NCBI GenBank assembly: GCA_003290165.1 | Contig: QNQO01000453.1 | Location: 620,001 to 684,000 of the forward strand | Reading direction: 5' to 3' | Source of the DNA: Berberis thunbergii | Lineage: Eukaryota; Streptophyta; Magnoliopsida; Ranunculales; Berberidaceae | DNA length: 64,000 nt | Shown: positions 21,531 to 31,740 of the stretch, piece by piece | Position numbering within the stretch: position 1 is the stretch's first letter | Layout of the letters: every line of letters begins with the position of its first letter | The notes under the pieces: generated by a model | Told to the model about the DNA's origin: nothing | The model's input: only the letters and a program-made list of their open reading frames with translations | Database searches by the model: none | Program-made: the position numbers and the translations under genes

Positions 21531-22120
21531 CTAGTTTGGAATCGTCCATTTAGGAGAGTTTTCCTACACGACTTGTGCTCTTAGATCTGCGGGAGAGGTT
21601 TCCCTTTTGGAGTGTTGTCCATGAAAAGAAGTTTTCATGCACAACTTGTACTTTGATATATGTTTCCTAGTCGGATCCAATGTGTTGTTGTCTTGCTCGC
21701 CTTAGGTGACCCCCCAGATACTTGCCTGATTAGGCCTTACGGGTATTGGGGTTTGTCGTGTGACGCGTGAGCTTTGTAGGGCATTGCAACTTGGATCGAC
21801 TCTTTGGATTTTGCCGAATTGGGCTTATTGTTGTTTGGGCCTTACCAGATTTGGTGGGCAAATGAGCCCGGTTTGCACTGATGAGATCATCGTGACATAC
21901 GACTTAGATTAAATTACGGTCTGGTGTATCATCAATAAGCTTTCAGTGTCATAAAATGCAAATCATGTCAAAACATCGAATGGAGCTTTGAAGTGTTTCA
22001 ATTATTTTTTTAGCATATAAAAGCAAGTGTGTTGGTTATAAACCCAATTTGAGCATGTTCCCACCTCCTCCTCCTTGTCTTTTTCTCCTTTTCTAGCATA
22101 AATGGTAGCCAATGAAAAGA
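21531..22120. other. No gene seen
   Basis: GT-rich, LTR-like noncoding DNA up to about 21940, then AT-rich DNA. No supported coding sequence. Confidence 0.45.
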
Positions 22121-22219
22121 AGCAACGCCATGAGCTACATCAGAATGCCAAATTAATATAGAACTTGAATAACACAATATAAAGTTTCTATTATTGATGC
22201 ACCTCAAGTATTGTAACCT

Positions 22220-22555
22220 TTTTTTTTTGAAAGGCAAGTGCGGGGTATAAATGGGCTCTCCAGACCACTAGAAAAAGAATCGAAGATGTTACAATCTGTT
22301 GTATCGTTTACCTATAGCATCTTCATAGACTATTTTCTTGAGATTCTCAGTAAACGAGCTTGGAATTAACTCTAGGAATTCCGTATTTGGGACTATTTTG
22401 GTGAGCATATCCGCTGCTCTATTCGTCTCCCTGACTGAATGCATGATTCTGTAATCTTCGAACTCGGCCAGTGATCGCTTGATCCTCCTAACTGTGTGTC
22501 GCGCCTCCCAGGGAGGTGGTTTGTTTGTGGTTAGATACATAAGAGCACAACTACA
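22220..22555 (-). mobile_element. 5'-truncated LINE (RNase H end)
   Basis: The insertion is flanked by a 16-bp direct repeat TCAAGTATTGTAACCT (22204-22219 and 22556-22571), starts on the plus strand with a T-run (poly(A) of the minus-strand element) and is absent from the paralogue at 31150. The minus strand encodes the C-terminal part of an RNase H domain of plant non-LTR elements: VRRIKRSLAEFEDYRI, then HSVRETNRAADMLTK (the V-R-E-x-N-xx-AD pattern). The 5' portion with RT is missing. Confidence 0.85.
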
Positions 22556-22842
22556 TCAAGTATTGTAACCTAGTCACTACTATTGTTTCTCTCGACAGCC
22601 ACAACTACATCACTCTCATTGATTCATTTGAATTCTGTTTGTAGTACAGTGTTTATGTTTTCATTAGTTTTAGTGCCTCTATATAAGTTATTTAATTTTC
22701 TTGATCAAGGTTGTCTAGTTAACAGAGGAATGAGTTGCTCTAGAAATATTGATCAAGACGAACAACTTTCAAACCACATCCAACTGTTGTAATTTAGTGC
22801 AGTAGTGGGACTCGCGTTAAACAATCCGTTAGTCCAACTGAC

Positions 22843-24489
22843 ACTACAAAAAAAACTACAATAGCTACAGATACTAGCGATGGTTTTTTGATACCGTCGC
22901 TAATTAAAAAACTAGCGATGGTTTTTTTATACTAGCGATGGTTTTTTACCGTCGCTAATGCTTTTGATAGACGACTCAACTCATAATCATAAAAAATTGT
23001 CGCTAATTAATTAGTGATGGCAAAAAACCGTCGCTAATTATTTTCTTAGCTACGATTTTTTAGCCGTCGCTAAGTTTTACAAAAAAACTTGGCAGCTACG
23101 GTTTTTAGCCATCCCTAAAAGATTTTTTTATTAGCGACGGCAAAAAATCGTCGCTAATTGATGTTTTTGAAAAAAAATTTATACACAAAATCATTTAGCT
23201 ACGGAAAAAAACCGTGGCTAAGTTTTAGATAATTTTTTTATTAGCGATGGCAAAAAAACTGTCGCTAATTGGTTGTTTAAAAAAAATTTACACTAAAGAA
23301 TTTAGCTACGGCAAAAAACCGTGGCTAAGTTTTAGATTATTTTTTTATTAGCGACGGCAAAAAACTGTCGCTAATTGGTTTTTTGAAAAAAATATTACAC
23401 TAAAGAATTTAGCTACGGCAAAAAACTGTCGCTAAGTTTTAGATTATTTTTTATTAGCGACGGCAAACAACCGTCGCTAATATTTAAAAAAAAACCATGT
23501 CACCGATTCGCGTGAAACCTCATCTCAAACCTCAATAACACCCAAAAACTTTAACTCAATCCTACGCACTAAACCAGACCACGTCAGCGATCCGCGTGAA
23601 ACTAACACAACCAATCCCCTTCAATTACCTCTCTCTATATAAATTTAAATTTTCTCTACAAACCAACTTAAACAAAAAATTTCTCTCAACTAAAAAATTT
23701 CTCTCAACCTGCAGAGAAGAAACCCAGAGATGAGAAGTTCGCCGCCTCCATCGACACCGATCCCGGCCGCCTCTCACCCCTCCCTTCCTCCGCCGCCTCC
23801 CTAGCTGCAAGAGATCTGAGATCTCGGAGATCAGATAGATCTGATCTCAGATATTTTATAGATCGAATTTTTTGTGGTTTTTTGTCATTTTTGTATGGAT
23901 TCTTTGTAATTTTTTTTATGATATTCTGGAGATTCTGTGTAATTTTTGTTATAATTTTGATCAATTAAGTTTAGTTCTGGTAGTTGATATTAATTTTCAG
24001 AATGGACAAGCATTAATAACTAATTTCATTATAAAAAATGAATTATCATTTGTAATTTGTAATTTGTAAATTTCATTTGTCAATATGATTTGCAACAAAG
24101 TTGTCCCTAAATAGCTACGGCAAATACCGTGGCTGCTTTGTCAGTTAGATTTGCAATTTAGCGACGGCAAAAAACCGTCGCTAAATAGCCACGGCAAAAA
24201 AATCGTCGCTAAATAGCGACGGAAAAAACCATCGCTATTTTTCAATTTGCGACAGTCTTGGTCGAAATTTTCAACAGCTTTAGCGACAAATTTTTTTGAG
24301 TTAGCAACGATTTTTGGCCGTTGCGAATTAGCTACGGAATAGTTTACCGTTGCTGATTCAAATATCGATGATTAAAATAGCCATGGTATTGCGACGGTTG
24401 TTGTGCCTTTGCTAATTTATTTTAGCAACGATTTTTTGACAATTATCAACGGTTTTTAGCCGTTGCTGAATCGTCTGTTTTTTGTAGTG
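22843..24489. mobile_element. CACTA non-autonomous element 2 (same family as 13807)
   Basis: Starts CACTACAAAAAAAA, ends TTTTTTGTAGTG and is flanked by a perfect 3-bp TSD TGA (22840-22842, 24490-24492). Subterminal zones consist of repeated GCGACGG/CCGTCGC motifs in inverted pairs. The interior shares the ATATAAATTTAAATTTTCTC promoter-like segment, a leader and the line AATTTCATTAT...AATGAATTATCATTTGTAA with element 1. A short ORF start (ATGAGAAGTTCGCCGCC, 23730) encodes a Pro/Ser-rich peptide that ends quickly. No transposase. Confidence 0.93.
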
Positions 24490-24625
24490 TGACTTGCTTG
24501 AGATCCTGTGTGGACTACTATCTTGTGGCCTAGTTTTAGTTTGTCTAGTATTTCGCAGTAGTTTTATTACTGTTTTTAGTGTTGGCAGAGAATCCCCCAA
24601 TTTAAAAAACAGTTTCATTCCGGTA

Positions 24626-24893
24626 TGATATAAATCATGAAGAGGCCATTCTATGGATTATTTCAGAAATTCTACAAGTTATGGACCAGATGAGAAAGGA
24701 ATTGATTATACTAAAACAAATACGACTCTTTATTTTCTTTTTTTTAGAGATAATGATCTAATGAATGAAAAAATTAACAAACAAGGAAAGCCTCGGTCCC
24801 AAAGTGAATTGAAGAATCTGTTAGCTGTTCCCCAGAATAAAACCAATAATAAAGATTAGATTAATTAAACAAGAAAGGGAGCTAATTATGTAA
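24626..24893 (+). other. Short unassigned ORF region
   Basis: The frame 24653-24859 encodes a 68-residue hydrophilic peptide without recognised motifs. It has no visible promoter or splice context and I do not claim it as a gene. Confidence 0.2.
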
Positions 24894-25620
24894 TGTGGGG
24901 GCATATTATTATTTTTGTATTTTAGTCTCCCCCACCCACCCCCATCTTTCCCCCACCAACGCATCAATGTAAAGTTGTTGTTATTTTTCCTCTCTCTGGC
25001 TCCCATTCTCTCTCCCAACGTTTGCTTCTCTTCTTTTCTCCTACATACACACATGCATACAACATCCCATCACAAAGCCCCAAAAAGGGTCATATGGATG
25101 TACATCGAAATCTAGTGGGGGCATCTTAGTATTTTAATCTCCCCCACCTTGCCCCCACCCACATATCAATGTAATGTAGATATTTTTCCGCTCTCTAGTT
25201 CCCATTCCCATTCTTTATCTCCCTATGTTTTCTTCTCCTCTCCCTACCCTGAACACATGCACATACGCAACATCCCATCACAAAACCCTAGTGGGGGCAT
25301 ATGGGGGTACGTGGAAATCTAGTGGGGGCATCTTATTTTTTAAGTATTTTAGTCTCCCCCACCCACACCCAACTTGCCCCCACCCACACATCGATGTAAT
25401 ATTGTACATATTTTTCCTTTATCTAAGCTCCCATTCTTCACACACAAGCACATAGCATCCCTTCACAAAACCCAAAAAATGTCATATGGGTGTACGTGGA
25501 AATTTAGTGGGGGCATCTTATTATTTTAGTATTTTAGTCTCCCCCACCTACCCCCACCTACCCCCATCTTGCCCCCACCCACACATCAATGTAATGTTGT
25601 AGATATTTTTCCTATCTCAT
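24894..25620. repeat. GGGGGCATC / CCCCCACC tandem repeat array
   Basis: Four diverged units about 185-220 bp long, each with GTGGGGGCATCTTATTATTT, TTTTAGTCTCCCCCACCC, TTGCCCCCACCCACACATCA and ATGTAATGTTGTAGATATTT. Unit landmarks (GGGGGCAT) are at about 24897, 25116, 25322 and 25508. Related single or partial units appear at 40985, 49552, 50462 and 50611. Confidence 0.85.
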
Positions 25621-25639
25621 TCTTTCTGCTACCTACGCT

Positions 25640-27560
25640 TGCTTCTCTTCTTTATAAAATAAATATGAGGGTGGAGAAGAAGAATTCCATCTATCTTCGC
25701 TTCCTGTCTCTATAACATTTCTCTTGATTCTGATCTAGATCTTCTCTTGCATTCTCTGGTAATCTTTATCTCTCGCTTGCACTTGGTTTTGCCAAGACTT
25801 TGCTTCACTATCTGTGTTCCGATCTTCGTCAAGGATTCTCACGTGAATTATTTTATGTAGTTTTCTTGCTTCTCAAAGCTTCGTTTTGATTTGATTTTCT
25901 TTGTGGAATGAATCTTGTTTGGTTTTTGCAGCAGCAAGGAGGTGGAAATGATAGTTGAGGCTGGTTTCGCTTTCCTCTAATTCCTGGGTGGGTTTAAGGA
26001 TTTCATTTGTGGCTACTGCTTTTAATTTGCTTGCTTTGCTTATGATGATTTTGCTTCAACTTGCTTGGATTATAAGCCTATTTTTATCCATCCTCAACTT
26101 GCTCTTTCCTCCAAACATTGTTAATTTTTAGCACACTTTGTTTTTCCTCCACTATCTTAACTTACATTTATATCTATATATCTCGTGTAAGTCGTATTTC
26201 ATATTTGTTTTCGATTCAGAGTTATATCACCTTATGACGCAGACATGCCGTAACCCTCCCAAACTTGCTGCTAATTTACAGTTACAAGATTTCATGTTGC
26301 TCTGCTCTCTACTAGCATTTTAAATGTTGAAAAAGTACTTGTATAAACCAGTAAGGTTTGTATTATAGAGAATAGTGTTTTCAGGTAACTAAGTATTTTT
26401 TTTTCTTTGGTCAGGAGTCTCAGGACGTGTGTGTTTAAAAACAAAATGCATATAGTGTAGAGTTTAGGGTTGAGAAAATCTCCAGAAAGTTATTTTTATG
26501 TAATCCAAATGATTCAGGATTCCAAAGATTCACTCCCTCGGTCATACATTTTGAATCATAAAGTTTACTAGTGAAGGTTTTGTCGAGGTTCTATTTTGTT
26601 CATGTAGTTTGAAGCAAAAACTTGTATACACTACTGGGTAACAAAAATATTGGGCATTGCAAAAGGTGACTTCAAAACAACAATTGTGTAGTTAACTCCT
26701 ATGGGGTTTTGAGTATTTTAATGATATTGATGATCAATAAGTTTCTCTAAGTTGTCAAGATCAAATCCAACAGTGACTTGGGATTTGAATTGCCAAAAAG
26801 GTGACAACAGTCGCAACATGATGTTGAGTTTTGGCCAAATTAGAGGAACGTTACTCAGTGTGGAAGTTATTAATATGTCTCATATTGTTTTTTGGTTGAG
26901 TTGGTTCGAATTTCATCTCTAGGAAGGTGCATGACTTCTAGGTGGTTTGGGATCCAAATATACCATGATTAAGAAGCACATAATGGTTTTTTGAACTGGG
27001 ACACCTTTCCTTGTGCTTATGGTTTCCAAATGTCTTTGGTTAGAGAAGTAATAAAGGTTTGGCATCTCAAAACTGCCCCTCCTATCCGGAGGTTTAATTA
27101 AAAAAAAAATTTAATCAATTTAACACATTTAGGGTTTCATCCGGTATAAATAGGGTCATGGGTGTAGTGTGATTAGGTAACCAAACTGATTTTAGAGGTA
27201 GAAAGCTTGAGAGACAAATCAAATACAGTTTAAAGGATCATCTCTTCGGTATTTTTTTTTGTGATTTTTCTTGGAGATCTATTGTATTCCGCTTGTGGTT
27301 GTATTGGCTTGGGATAATAAAGTGCATTGTTGAAAGGATCTAGTTCTATTTTCTTTTACATTGATAATTAATTGATCAATGCTACCTGTATGTTTTCTTT
27401 GTATCTTGAGATTTTGCACATAAATTTGGGTTTTGTTTGCTGATTGTGATCTTGTGTGTTTGTTTATCTTTTGTCTTAATTGATATTGGTTGGTTGTCAA
27501 TTTGTAATAGTACTACATTTGTACTTCTACACATGCAATACATCCTTACTTCTTTAAGGT
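25640..27560 (+). repeat. Dispersed repeat, copy 1 (pairs with 50770-52530)
   Basis: About 1.9 kb aligned with 50770-52530. It begins with a TATA-like AAAATAAATATGAGG and a pyrimidine-rich leader (TTGATTCTGATCTAGATCTTC), then an intron-like section ending TTTTTGCAG|CAGCAAGGAGG. The last 500 bp (ATAAATAGGGTCATGGGTGT..., TCTTTTGTCTTAATTGATA) resemble a Copia-type LTR R-U5 region. No coding domain is visible. It could be a decayed gene 5' region or an uncharacterised LTR element. Confidence 0.75.
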
Positions 27561-27658
27561 AGTAAGATCGGGAATCTTCATTAGGTCCTTGGCTCATGCT
27601 CTCTACCGTATTAAAAAAAAAAAATTTAACCTCCAGGAGGGAGTGACAACTATGAGAG

Positions 27659-27790
27659 CTAGGATCTAGGCCTAAAACACCAAGTCGGTGGTACATTAAT
27701 TGATCAAAAGATTTTATACAAGTCGGGGGTACATTACGACTTTACCCGAAAGCTAAACAAAAACCTAGGATCTAGGCCTAAAACACCAAG
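27659..27790 (+). repeat. 26-bp direct repeat pair
   Basis: CTAGGATCTAGGCCTAAAAC and the following ACCAAG occur at 27659-27684 and 27765-27790, 106 bp apart; partial copies (CCTTAGGCCTAATTCACCAA) follow to 27870. Confidence 0.8.
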
Positions 27791-27870
27791 AAACTTAGGA
27801 AAAAACCAAGACCTTAGGCCTAATTCACCAAAGACTAAGGCATATTTCACCAAAGACCTTAGGCCTCAAG

Positions 27871-28140
27871 AACTACTTAGATAGACTATATGCTAATCAA
27901 TAAGAACCTAATTCACCAAAGTTATACCTTACTTTCCAAGTGAAATCCATCACAAAAGACTAATATTCCAAGCAACCTGAAAATGATGCTGCAATTAAAA
28001 ACAACATTAGCATCACCGTCCCAAAGGCCCGTTGTTCCCTAACACACCAAAAATCCACTTCTTCGATTGTTCCAAGATCACGACCCTGCATACACAGTAA
28101 CATTTCCTTGCACCGGAACTTGTATCCACACACTACAGTA
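27871..28140. other. No gene seen
   Basis: AT-rich noncoding DNA ahead of the RLP 5' flank. Confidence 0.5.
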
Positions 28141-28144
28141 ATAG

Positions 28145-30480
28145 GCTGTTCACACCATGTTCTTCATCGTGATTCAAAGAACTACATAGGTTGTTGACTC
28201 ATTTTTTCTACATAAATGAGTCAACAAGTTTAAATGTTTGAAAATGATTTCATCTGATTCTTTCAGGATAAGAAGTGTGATATATTAGAACATCAACAAG
28301 TTCACCACACACAACTTGATATGAATTGGCACCAGGTCACAACTTGCTGATAGGATATTAGGACGAGTTTTTGATAGCACTATGGCTAAGTGCTTTGCCG
28401 CTAAAGCTGCTATGATACTGATCCAAGCACAAAATTGGCCGACTGGGTTGATTCTAGGGGATTCTGGCACTCTTCACTCACTTTTGCGCACTGACTTGGG
28501 GGAGGGACATGCAGACCTACGATAGACACGACAACCCATTATCTATATATAGTATTAAGTCTCTTTTGCTTAATTTGCCGCACTGGTCATGTAATTTTAT
28601 TCATAGGGATTTAAATTGCGAAGCTCACTTGTTAGCTTCCAATGCTGGACATACTCTATGTAGCTCTATTTAATATTAATATATGCTAAGTCTTTTATAT
28701 AAAAAAAAAATTGGACGACTCACTAGACTTCCTCCATCTTTTTCAATCTGCCCTAATTCAGACGCAATTTGACTACATATTTTCCACACACACAGAGATT
28801 TGTATGGGCGTGGCAATTAAAAGTAAGAAAGAAAATTGATTATGCGAATCTAACTTTTAAGTAACATGCTAATGACATCCACACAAAAAATTACCGTAGC
28901 CTAAAATGCAAAAAATATGTCAAAATCGATTATGGTAATGAATTTTAGTATGTATAAAACGAATTATTCACAATTCAACCCCACTGCTCGTCCTCAAATA
29001 CTAACGTCTTGTATGCTTGTTATGTTCATCTTGGATCTGTAACCATGTTTCTTCCTCTTCTTCTGCACAATTATCATTTTCTTCTTCTTTTTCTTCATTA
29101 TTTGTTGTCATCTAGTTTCCTCACAAACCTATGTATTCAACACTCGTGGTGGTGAAAGTAGTCCCGTAGAAGTCCAGTGTAGAAAAAGGTGAAAAAAGCA
29201 CTTCTAAAGGTTAATAAAGGTCTCCTAGATCCTTCAAATTGCATTCTGTCATGGGTAGAAAAAGTAAATTGTTGTGAATGGAGAGGGGTCAAGTGCAACA
29301 ACAAATCAGGACATGTTGTTATGCTTTATCTTCATAATCCATATACTACTCGTAATCATAAAGGTGACAACACCACAAGTTTGGGAGGTGAGATAAGTCC
29401 TATTTTACTTGACTTACCATTTCTAAGCCACTTGGACTTGAGTTTCAACAATTTCAATTATACACCCATTCCTGTATTCTCCGACTCACTTTTTTCTCTA
29501 TGAACTTCTCTAATGCTTGTTTTGGTGGTCAAATTCCTAGTCAGATGGGAAATCTTTCCCATCTGCACTATCTCGATCTGAGCTATTTTGCTCTGCCCAA
29601 CTATTTTCATTACAACGGTTATGCTGCACCACCAAGTTTATATGTAAACAATCATGATTAGCTTTCTTGTTTTCGTTCTTTGAGATATCTCGATATGAGT
29701 GGGACGAACTTAAGCCATGTTTCTGATTGGTTGCATAAGATCAACAATCTCCCTTCTCTTAAGAAGTTGAAATTTGAATGGTCTGGACTTGGTGATCAGA
29801 TTTCTCCTTCTTCATCTCTTACAGACCTTACTAATTTCACATCTCTCGAGTTCATTGATTTTTCTTACAACTCCTTGTCATGTGCAACTTTTGACGCCCT
29901 TAGGAATTCAACTCCGCTTGTGTATCTTAGCTTTTCATGGAATGAGCTGAATTGTCCAATTCCTCATTTTCTTGGACAAATGAAATTCCTTATACATCTT
30001 GATGTATTCAAAAGAAAATTAAAAGGTAAAATCCCTGATTCCCTTGGCAACATCACTTCTCTTGCACATGTAGATTTATCATTCAATGAAATCGAAGGAG
30101 GGATTCCAAGCACCTTAGGGGAGCTTTGTAACCTACAAACATTAAGACTGAGTGAAAATAATCTCACAGGGAGATATCAGTTGGATATTGGTCTGGGTGC
30201 ACAAGTAACACTTTACAAGAGTTGGATTTATTTGATAACAAGCTTCGTGGCCATTTCCCCAAGGATCTTGGAAGATTTTCTTTGTTAAAATACTTAAGCC
30301 TCTGGGAAAATCAATTGAATGGGACTTTGCCAAGAAGCATGGGACAACTAACTGAACTTGTCGAGTTGTCTCTTTCTTCGATTTCTTTGTAGGGAGTCAT
30401 CTCTGAATCTCACCTATCCAGTCTCTCTAAATTACAATATCTAGACCTGTCTTGGAACTCATTATCTTAGAAAATCTGAA
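28145..30480 (+). pseudogene. LRR receptor-like protein pseudogene, fourth copy (best preserved, N-terminal half)
   Basis: A signal-peptide-like start (MFLPLLLHNYHFLLLFLHYLL) lies at 29047. The LRRNT follows at 29189-29340: KALLKVNKGLLDPSNCILSW, then VNCCEWRGVKCNN (the paired Cys and W-x-G-V-x-C motif of EIX/Cf-type RLPs) and SGHVVMLYL. LRRs include LSHLDLSFNNFNYTPIP (29430), LRYLDMSGTNLSHVSDWL (29675), FIDFSYNSLSC (29850), LAHVDLSFNEIEGGIPSTLG (30060) and LCNLQTLRLSENNLTG (30125). Stops or frameshifts occur after the signal peptide, at 29503, near 29660, near 30170 and near 30390. Homology ends at about 30480; the C-terminal LRRs, cap and membrane anchor are missing. The 5' flank contains a LINE fragment (28333-28710). 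Confidence 0.88.
28333..28710 (+). mobile_element. 5'-truncated LINE fragment (RNase H) in RLP 5' flank
   Basis: Compared with the paralogue at 16190, about 380 extra bases sit here and end in a poly(A) run (28702-28710). The plus strand encodes an RNase H-like segment: AKCFAAKAAMILIQAQNW, LILGDSGTLHSLLR and, in the next frame, FIHRDLNCEAHLLASNAG, matching the HVxRExNxxAHxLA pattern. AATTGG occurs at both borders and may be part of a decayed TSD. Confidence 0.7.
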
Positions 30481-31039
30481 TTTGCTTAGCTCCTAAACTA
30501 AATTATACATTCATTATATCATTTTGGAGGTGCAGTTCATCTCAATTTTTTTCACTTGGTGCAATAAGTGACAATGTTTTGAGATACTCTTCTTTACTAA
30601 ATTTTTAGCTTTGAAGTGCTAATTCAAACACTTTTTTTATCTACCTTTGCGCATGCCTTGATATTTTGTCTCTACCTCCTTGACATAATTTAGCCAACAC
30701 CATAATTTAAGCCTTTCGACTAAGAAAAAATTTTTCCTTTTTGTGGGAATGATGTTTATGTTACAACTCGAGGAAAATTCTATTGGTTGTAAATGTAAAC
30801 TTTCAATAAATTTTTTTTTTGTGGTTAATTAGATTTCTTGGATATCAAAATTGTTTTATGCTTTTGCAGAAAATCCCTAGCTTTAATTTTGAAAATTGAG
30901 TTGAGCGAGAAATCTTATCTTTGTTATTCGTAAAAAAATGCTTAGCTTCTCTAAAATTCAAAATCTACATTCATCTTGATCTTCTATTTGGCAGTTGAGG
31001 TGGCATCCTCTCGTTGGCTAGCATTTTTCAAAAAAACAA
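30481..31039. other. No gene seen
   Basis: T-rich noncoding DNA without recognisable features. Confidence 0.5.
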
Positions 31040-31740
31040 TAAATGTTAGCCAAAGAAAATAAGCAATGTCATGAACTACATTAAAATGCCAAAATTAATA
31101 TAGAATTTGAATGACAAAGTAGAGATTTTCTATTATTGATGCACCTCAAGTATTGTAACCTAGTCACTATTGTTTCTCTCGACAGCCACAATTACTTCCT
31201 CACTCTCATTGATGCAATTGAATTCTATTTGTAGTCCCGTATTTATGTTTTCGTCAATTTTAGTGCCTCTATAAGTTATTTAATTTTTCCTAGCCAAGGT
31301 TATAATTTAATGTTCTAGAAATATTGAGAAAGGCGTTTAACGTGGTTTGGTCACATGTGGAGGAGACCAAGCTTGACGCTAATTAGAAAATGTGTAGAAT
31401 GACAAATTAATGGAAGGTGTCGACGGAGGGGACGATCGTTGAAAACTTGGATGGAGGCGATGAAGGAAAACATCCTTGAACTTGGCTTAGACAAGGATAT
31501 GTGGGTAGACTGCATTGCTTGGAGAACCAAAATCCGTGTAGCCGACCCCAAAGTATCTGGAATGGGCTTTGATGATGATCATGACTCACATTAAAAATTC
31601 TTTTAGTCTGACTGACTTGGTTGAGATATTGTGTGGTGGACTGCTATCTTATGCCCTAGTTTAAGTTTGTATACTATTTCGCAGTATTTTTATTACTGTT
31701 TTTTAGTCTTGGCAGAGATTCCCCCAATTTAAAAAACTTT
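31040..31740 (+). repeat. Paralogous block without LINE and CACTA insertions
   Basis: Matches the three pieces at 22125-24625. The LINE target TCAAGTATTGTAACCT occurs once (31151-31166), and the CACTA target region reads TTAGTCTGACTGACTTGG (31605-31622) uninterrupted. It differs by its own LINE fragment at about 31330-31598. Confidence 0.85.
31330..31598 (+). mobile_element. LINE fragment (C-terminal end of reverse transcriptase ORF)
   Basis: The frame encodes LTWFGHMWRRPSLTLIRKC, one stop, then GRCRRGRSLKTWMEAMKENI, LGLDKDMWVDCIAWRTKI and RVADPK. This is the conserved tail of plant non-LTR reverse transcriptase proteins (R-W-x-G-H-x-x-R-R, GRRRRGRPKKTW, W-R-x-x-I-x-VADP). It interrupts the paralogous block and is absent from the copy at 22750. 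Confidence 0.8.

Larger units (their letters stand above)
22125..24625 (+). repeat. Paralogous block (matches 31040-31740), interrupted by LINE and CACTA
   Basis: The pieces 22125-22219, 22556-22842 and 24490-24625 follow 31040-31740 in order. Shared text includes TGATGCACCTCAAGTATTG, TTGTTTCTCTCGACAGCCAC, TTTTAGTGCCTCTATA, CTAGAAATATTGA, and after the CACTA, ATTTCGCAGTAGTTTTATTA and TTGGCAGAGAATCCCCC. The block at 31 kb lacks both insertions and so shows the pre-insertion state, but has its own insertion (31330-31598). Confidence 0.85.

Noticed and set aside
23625..23964. Arg-rich minus-strand ORFs in CACTA 2
   Set aside because: Shadows of the GC-rich leader; no homologous open frame in CACTA 1.
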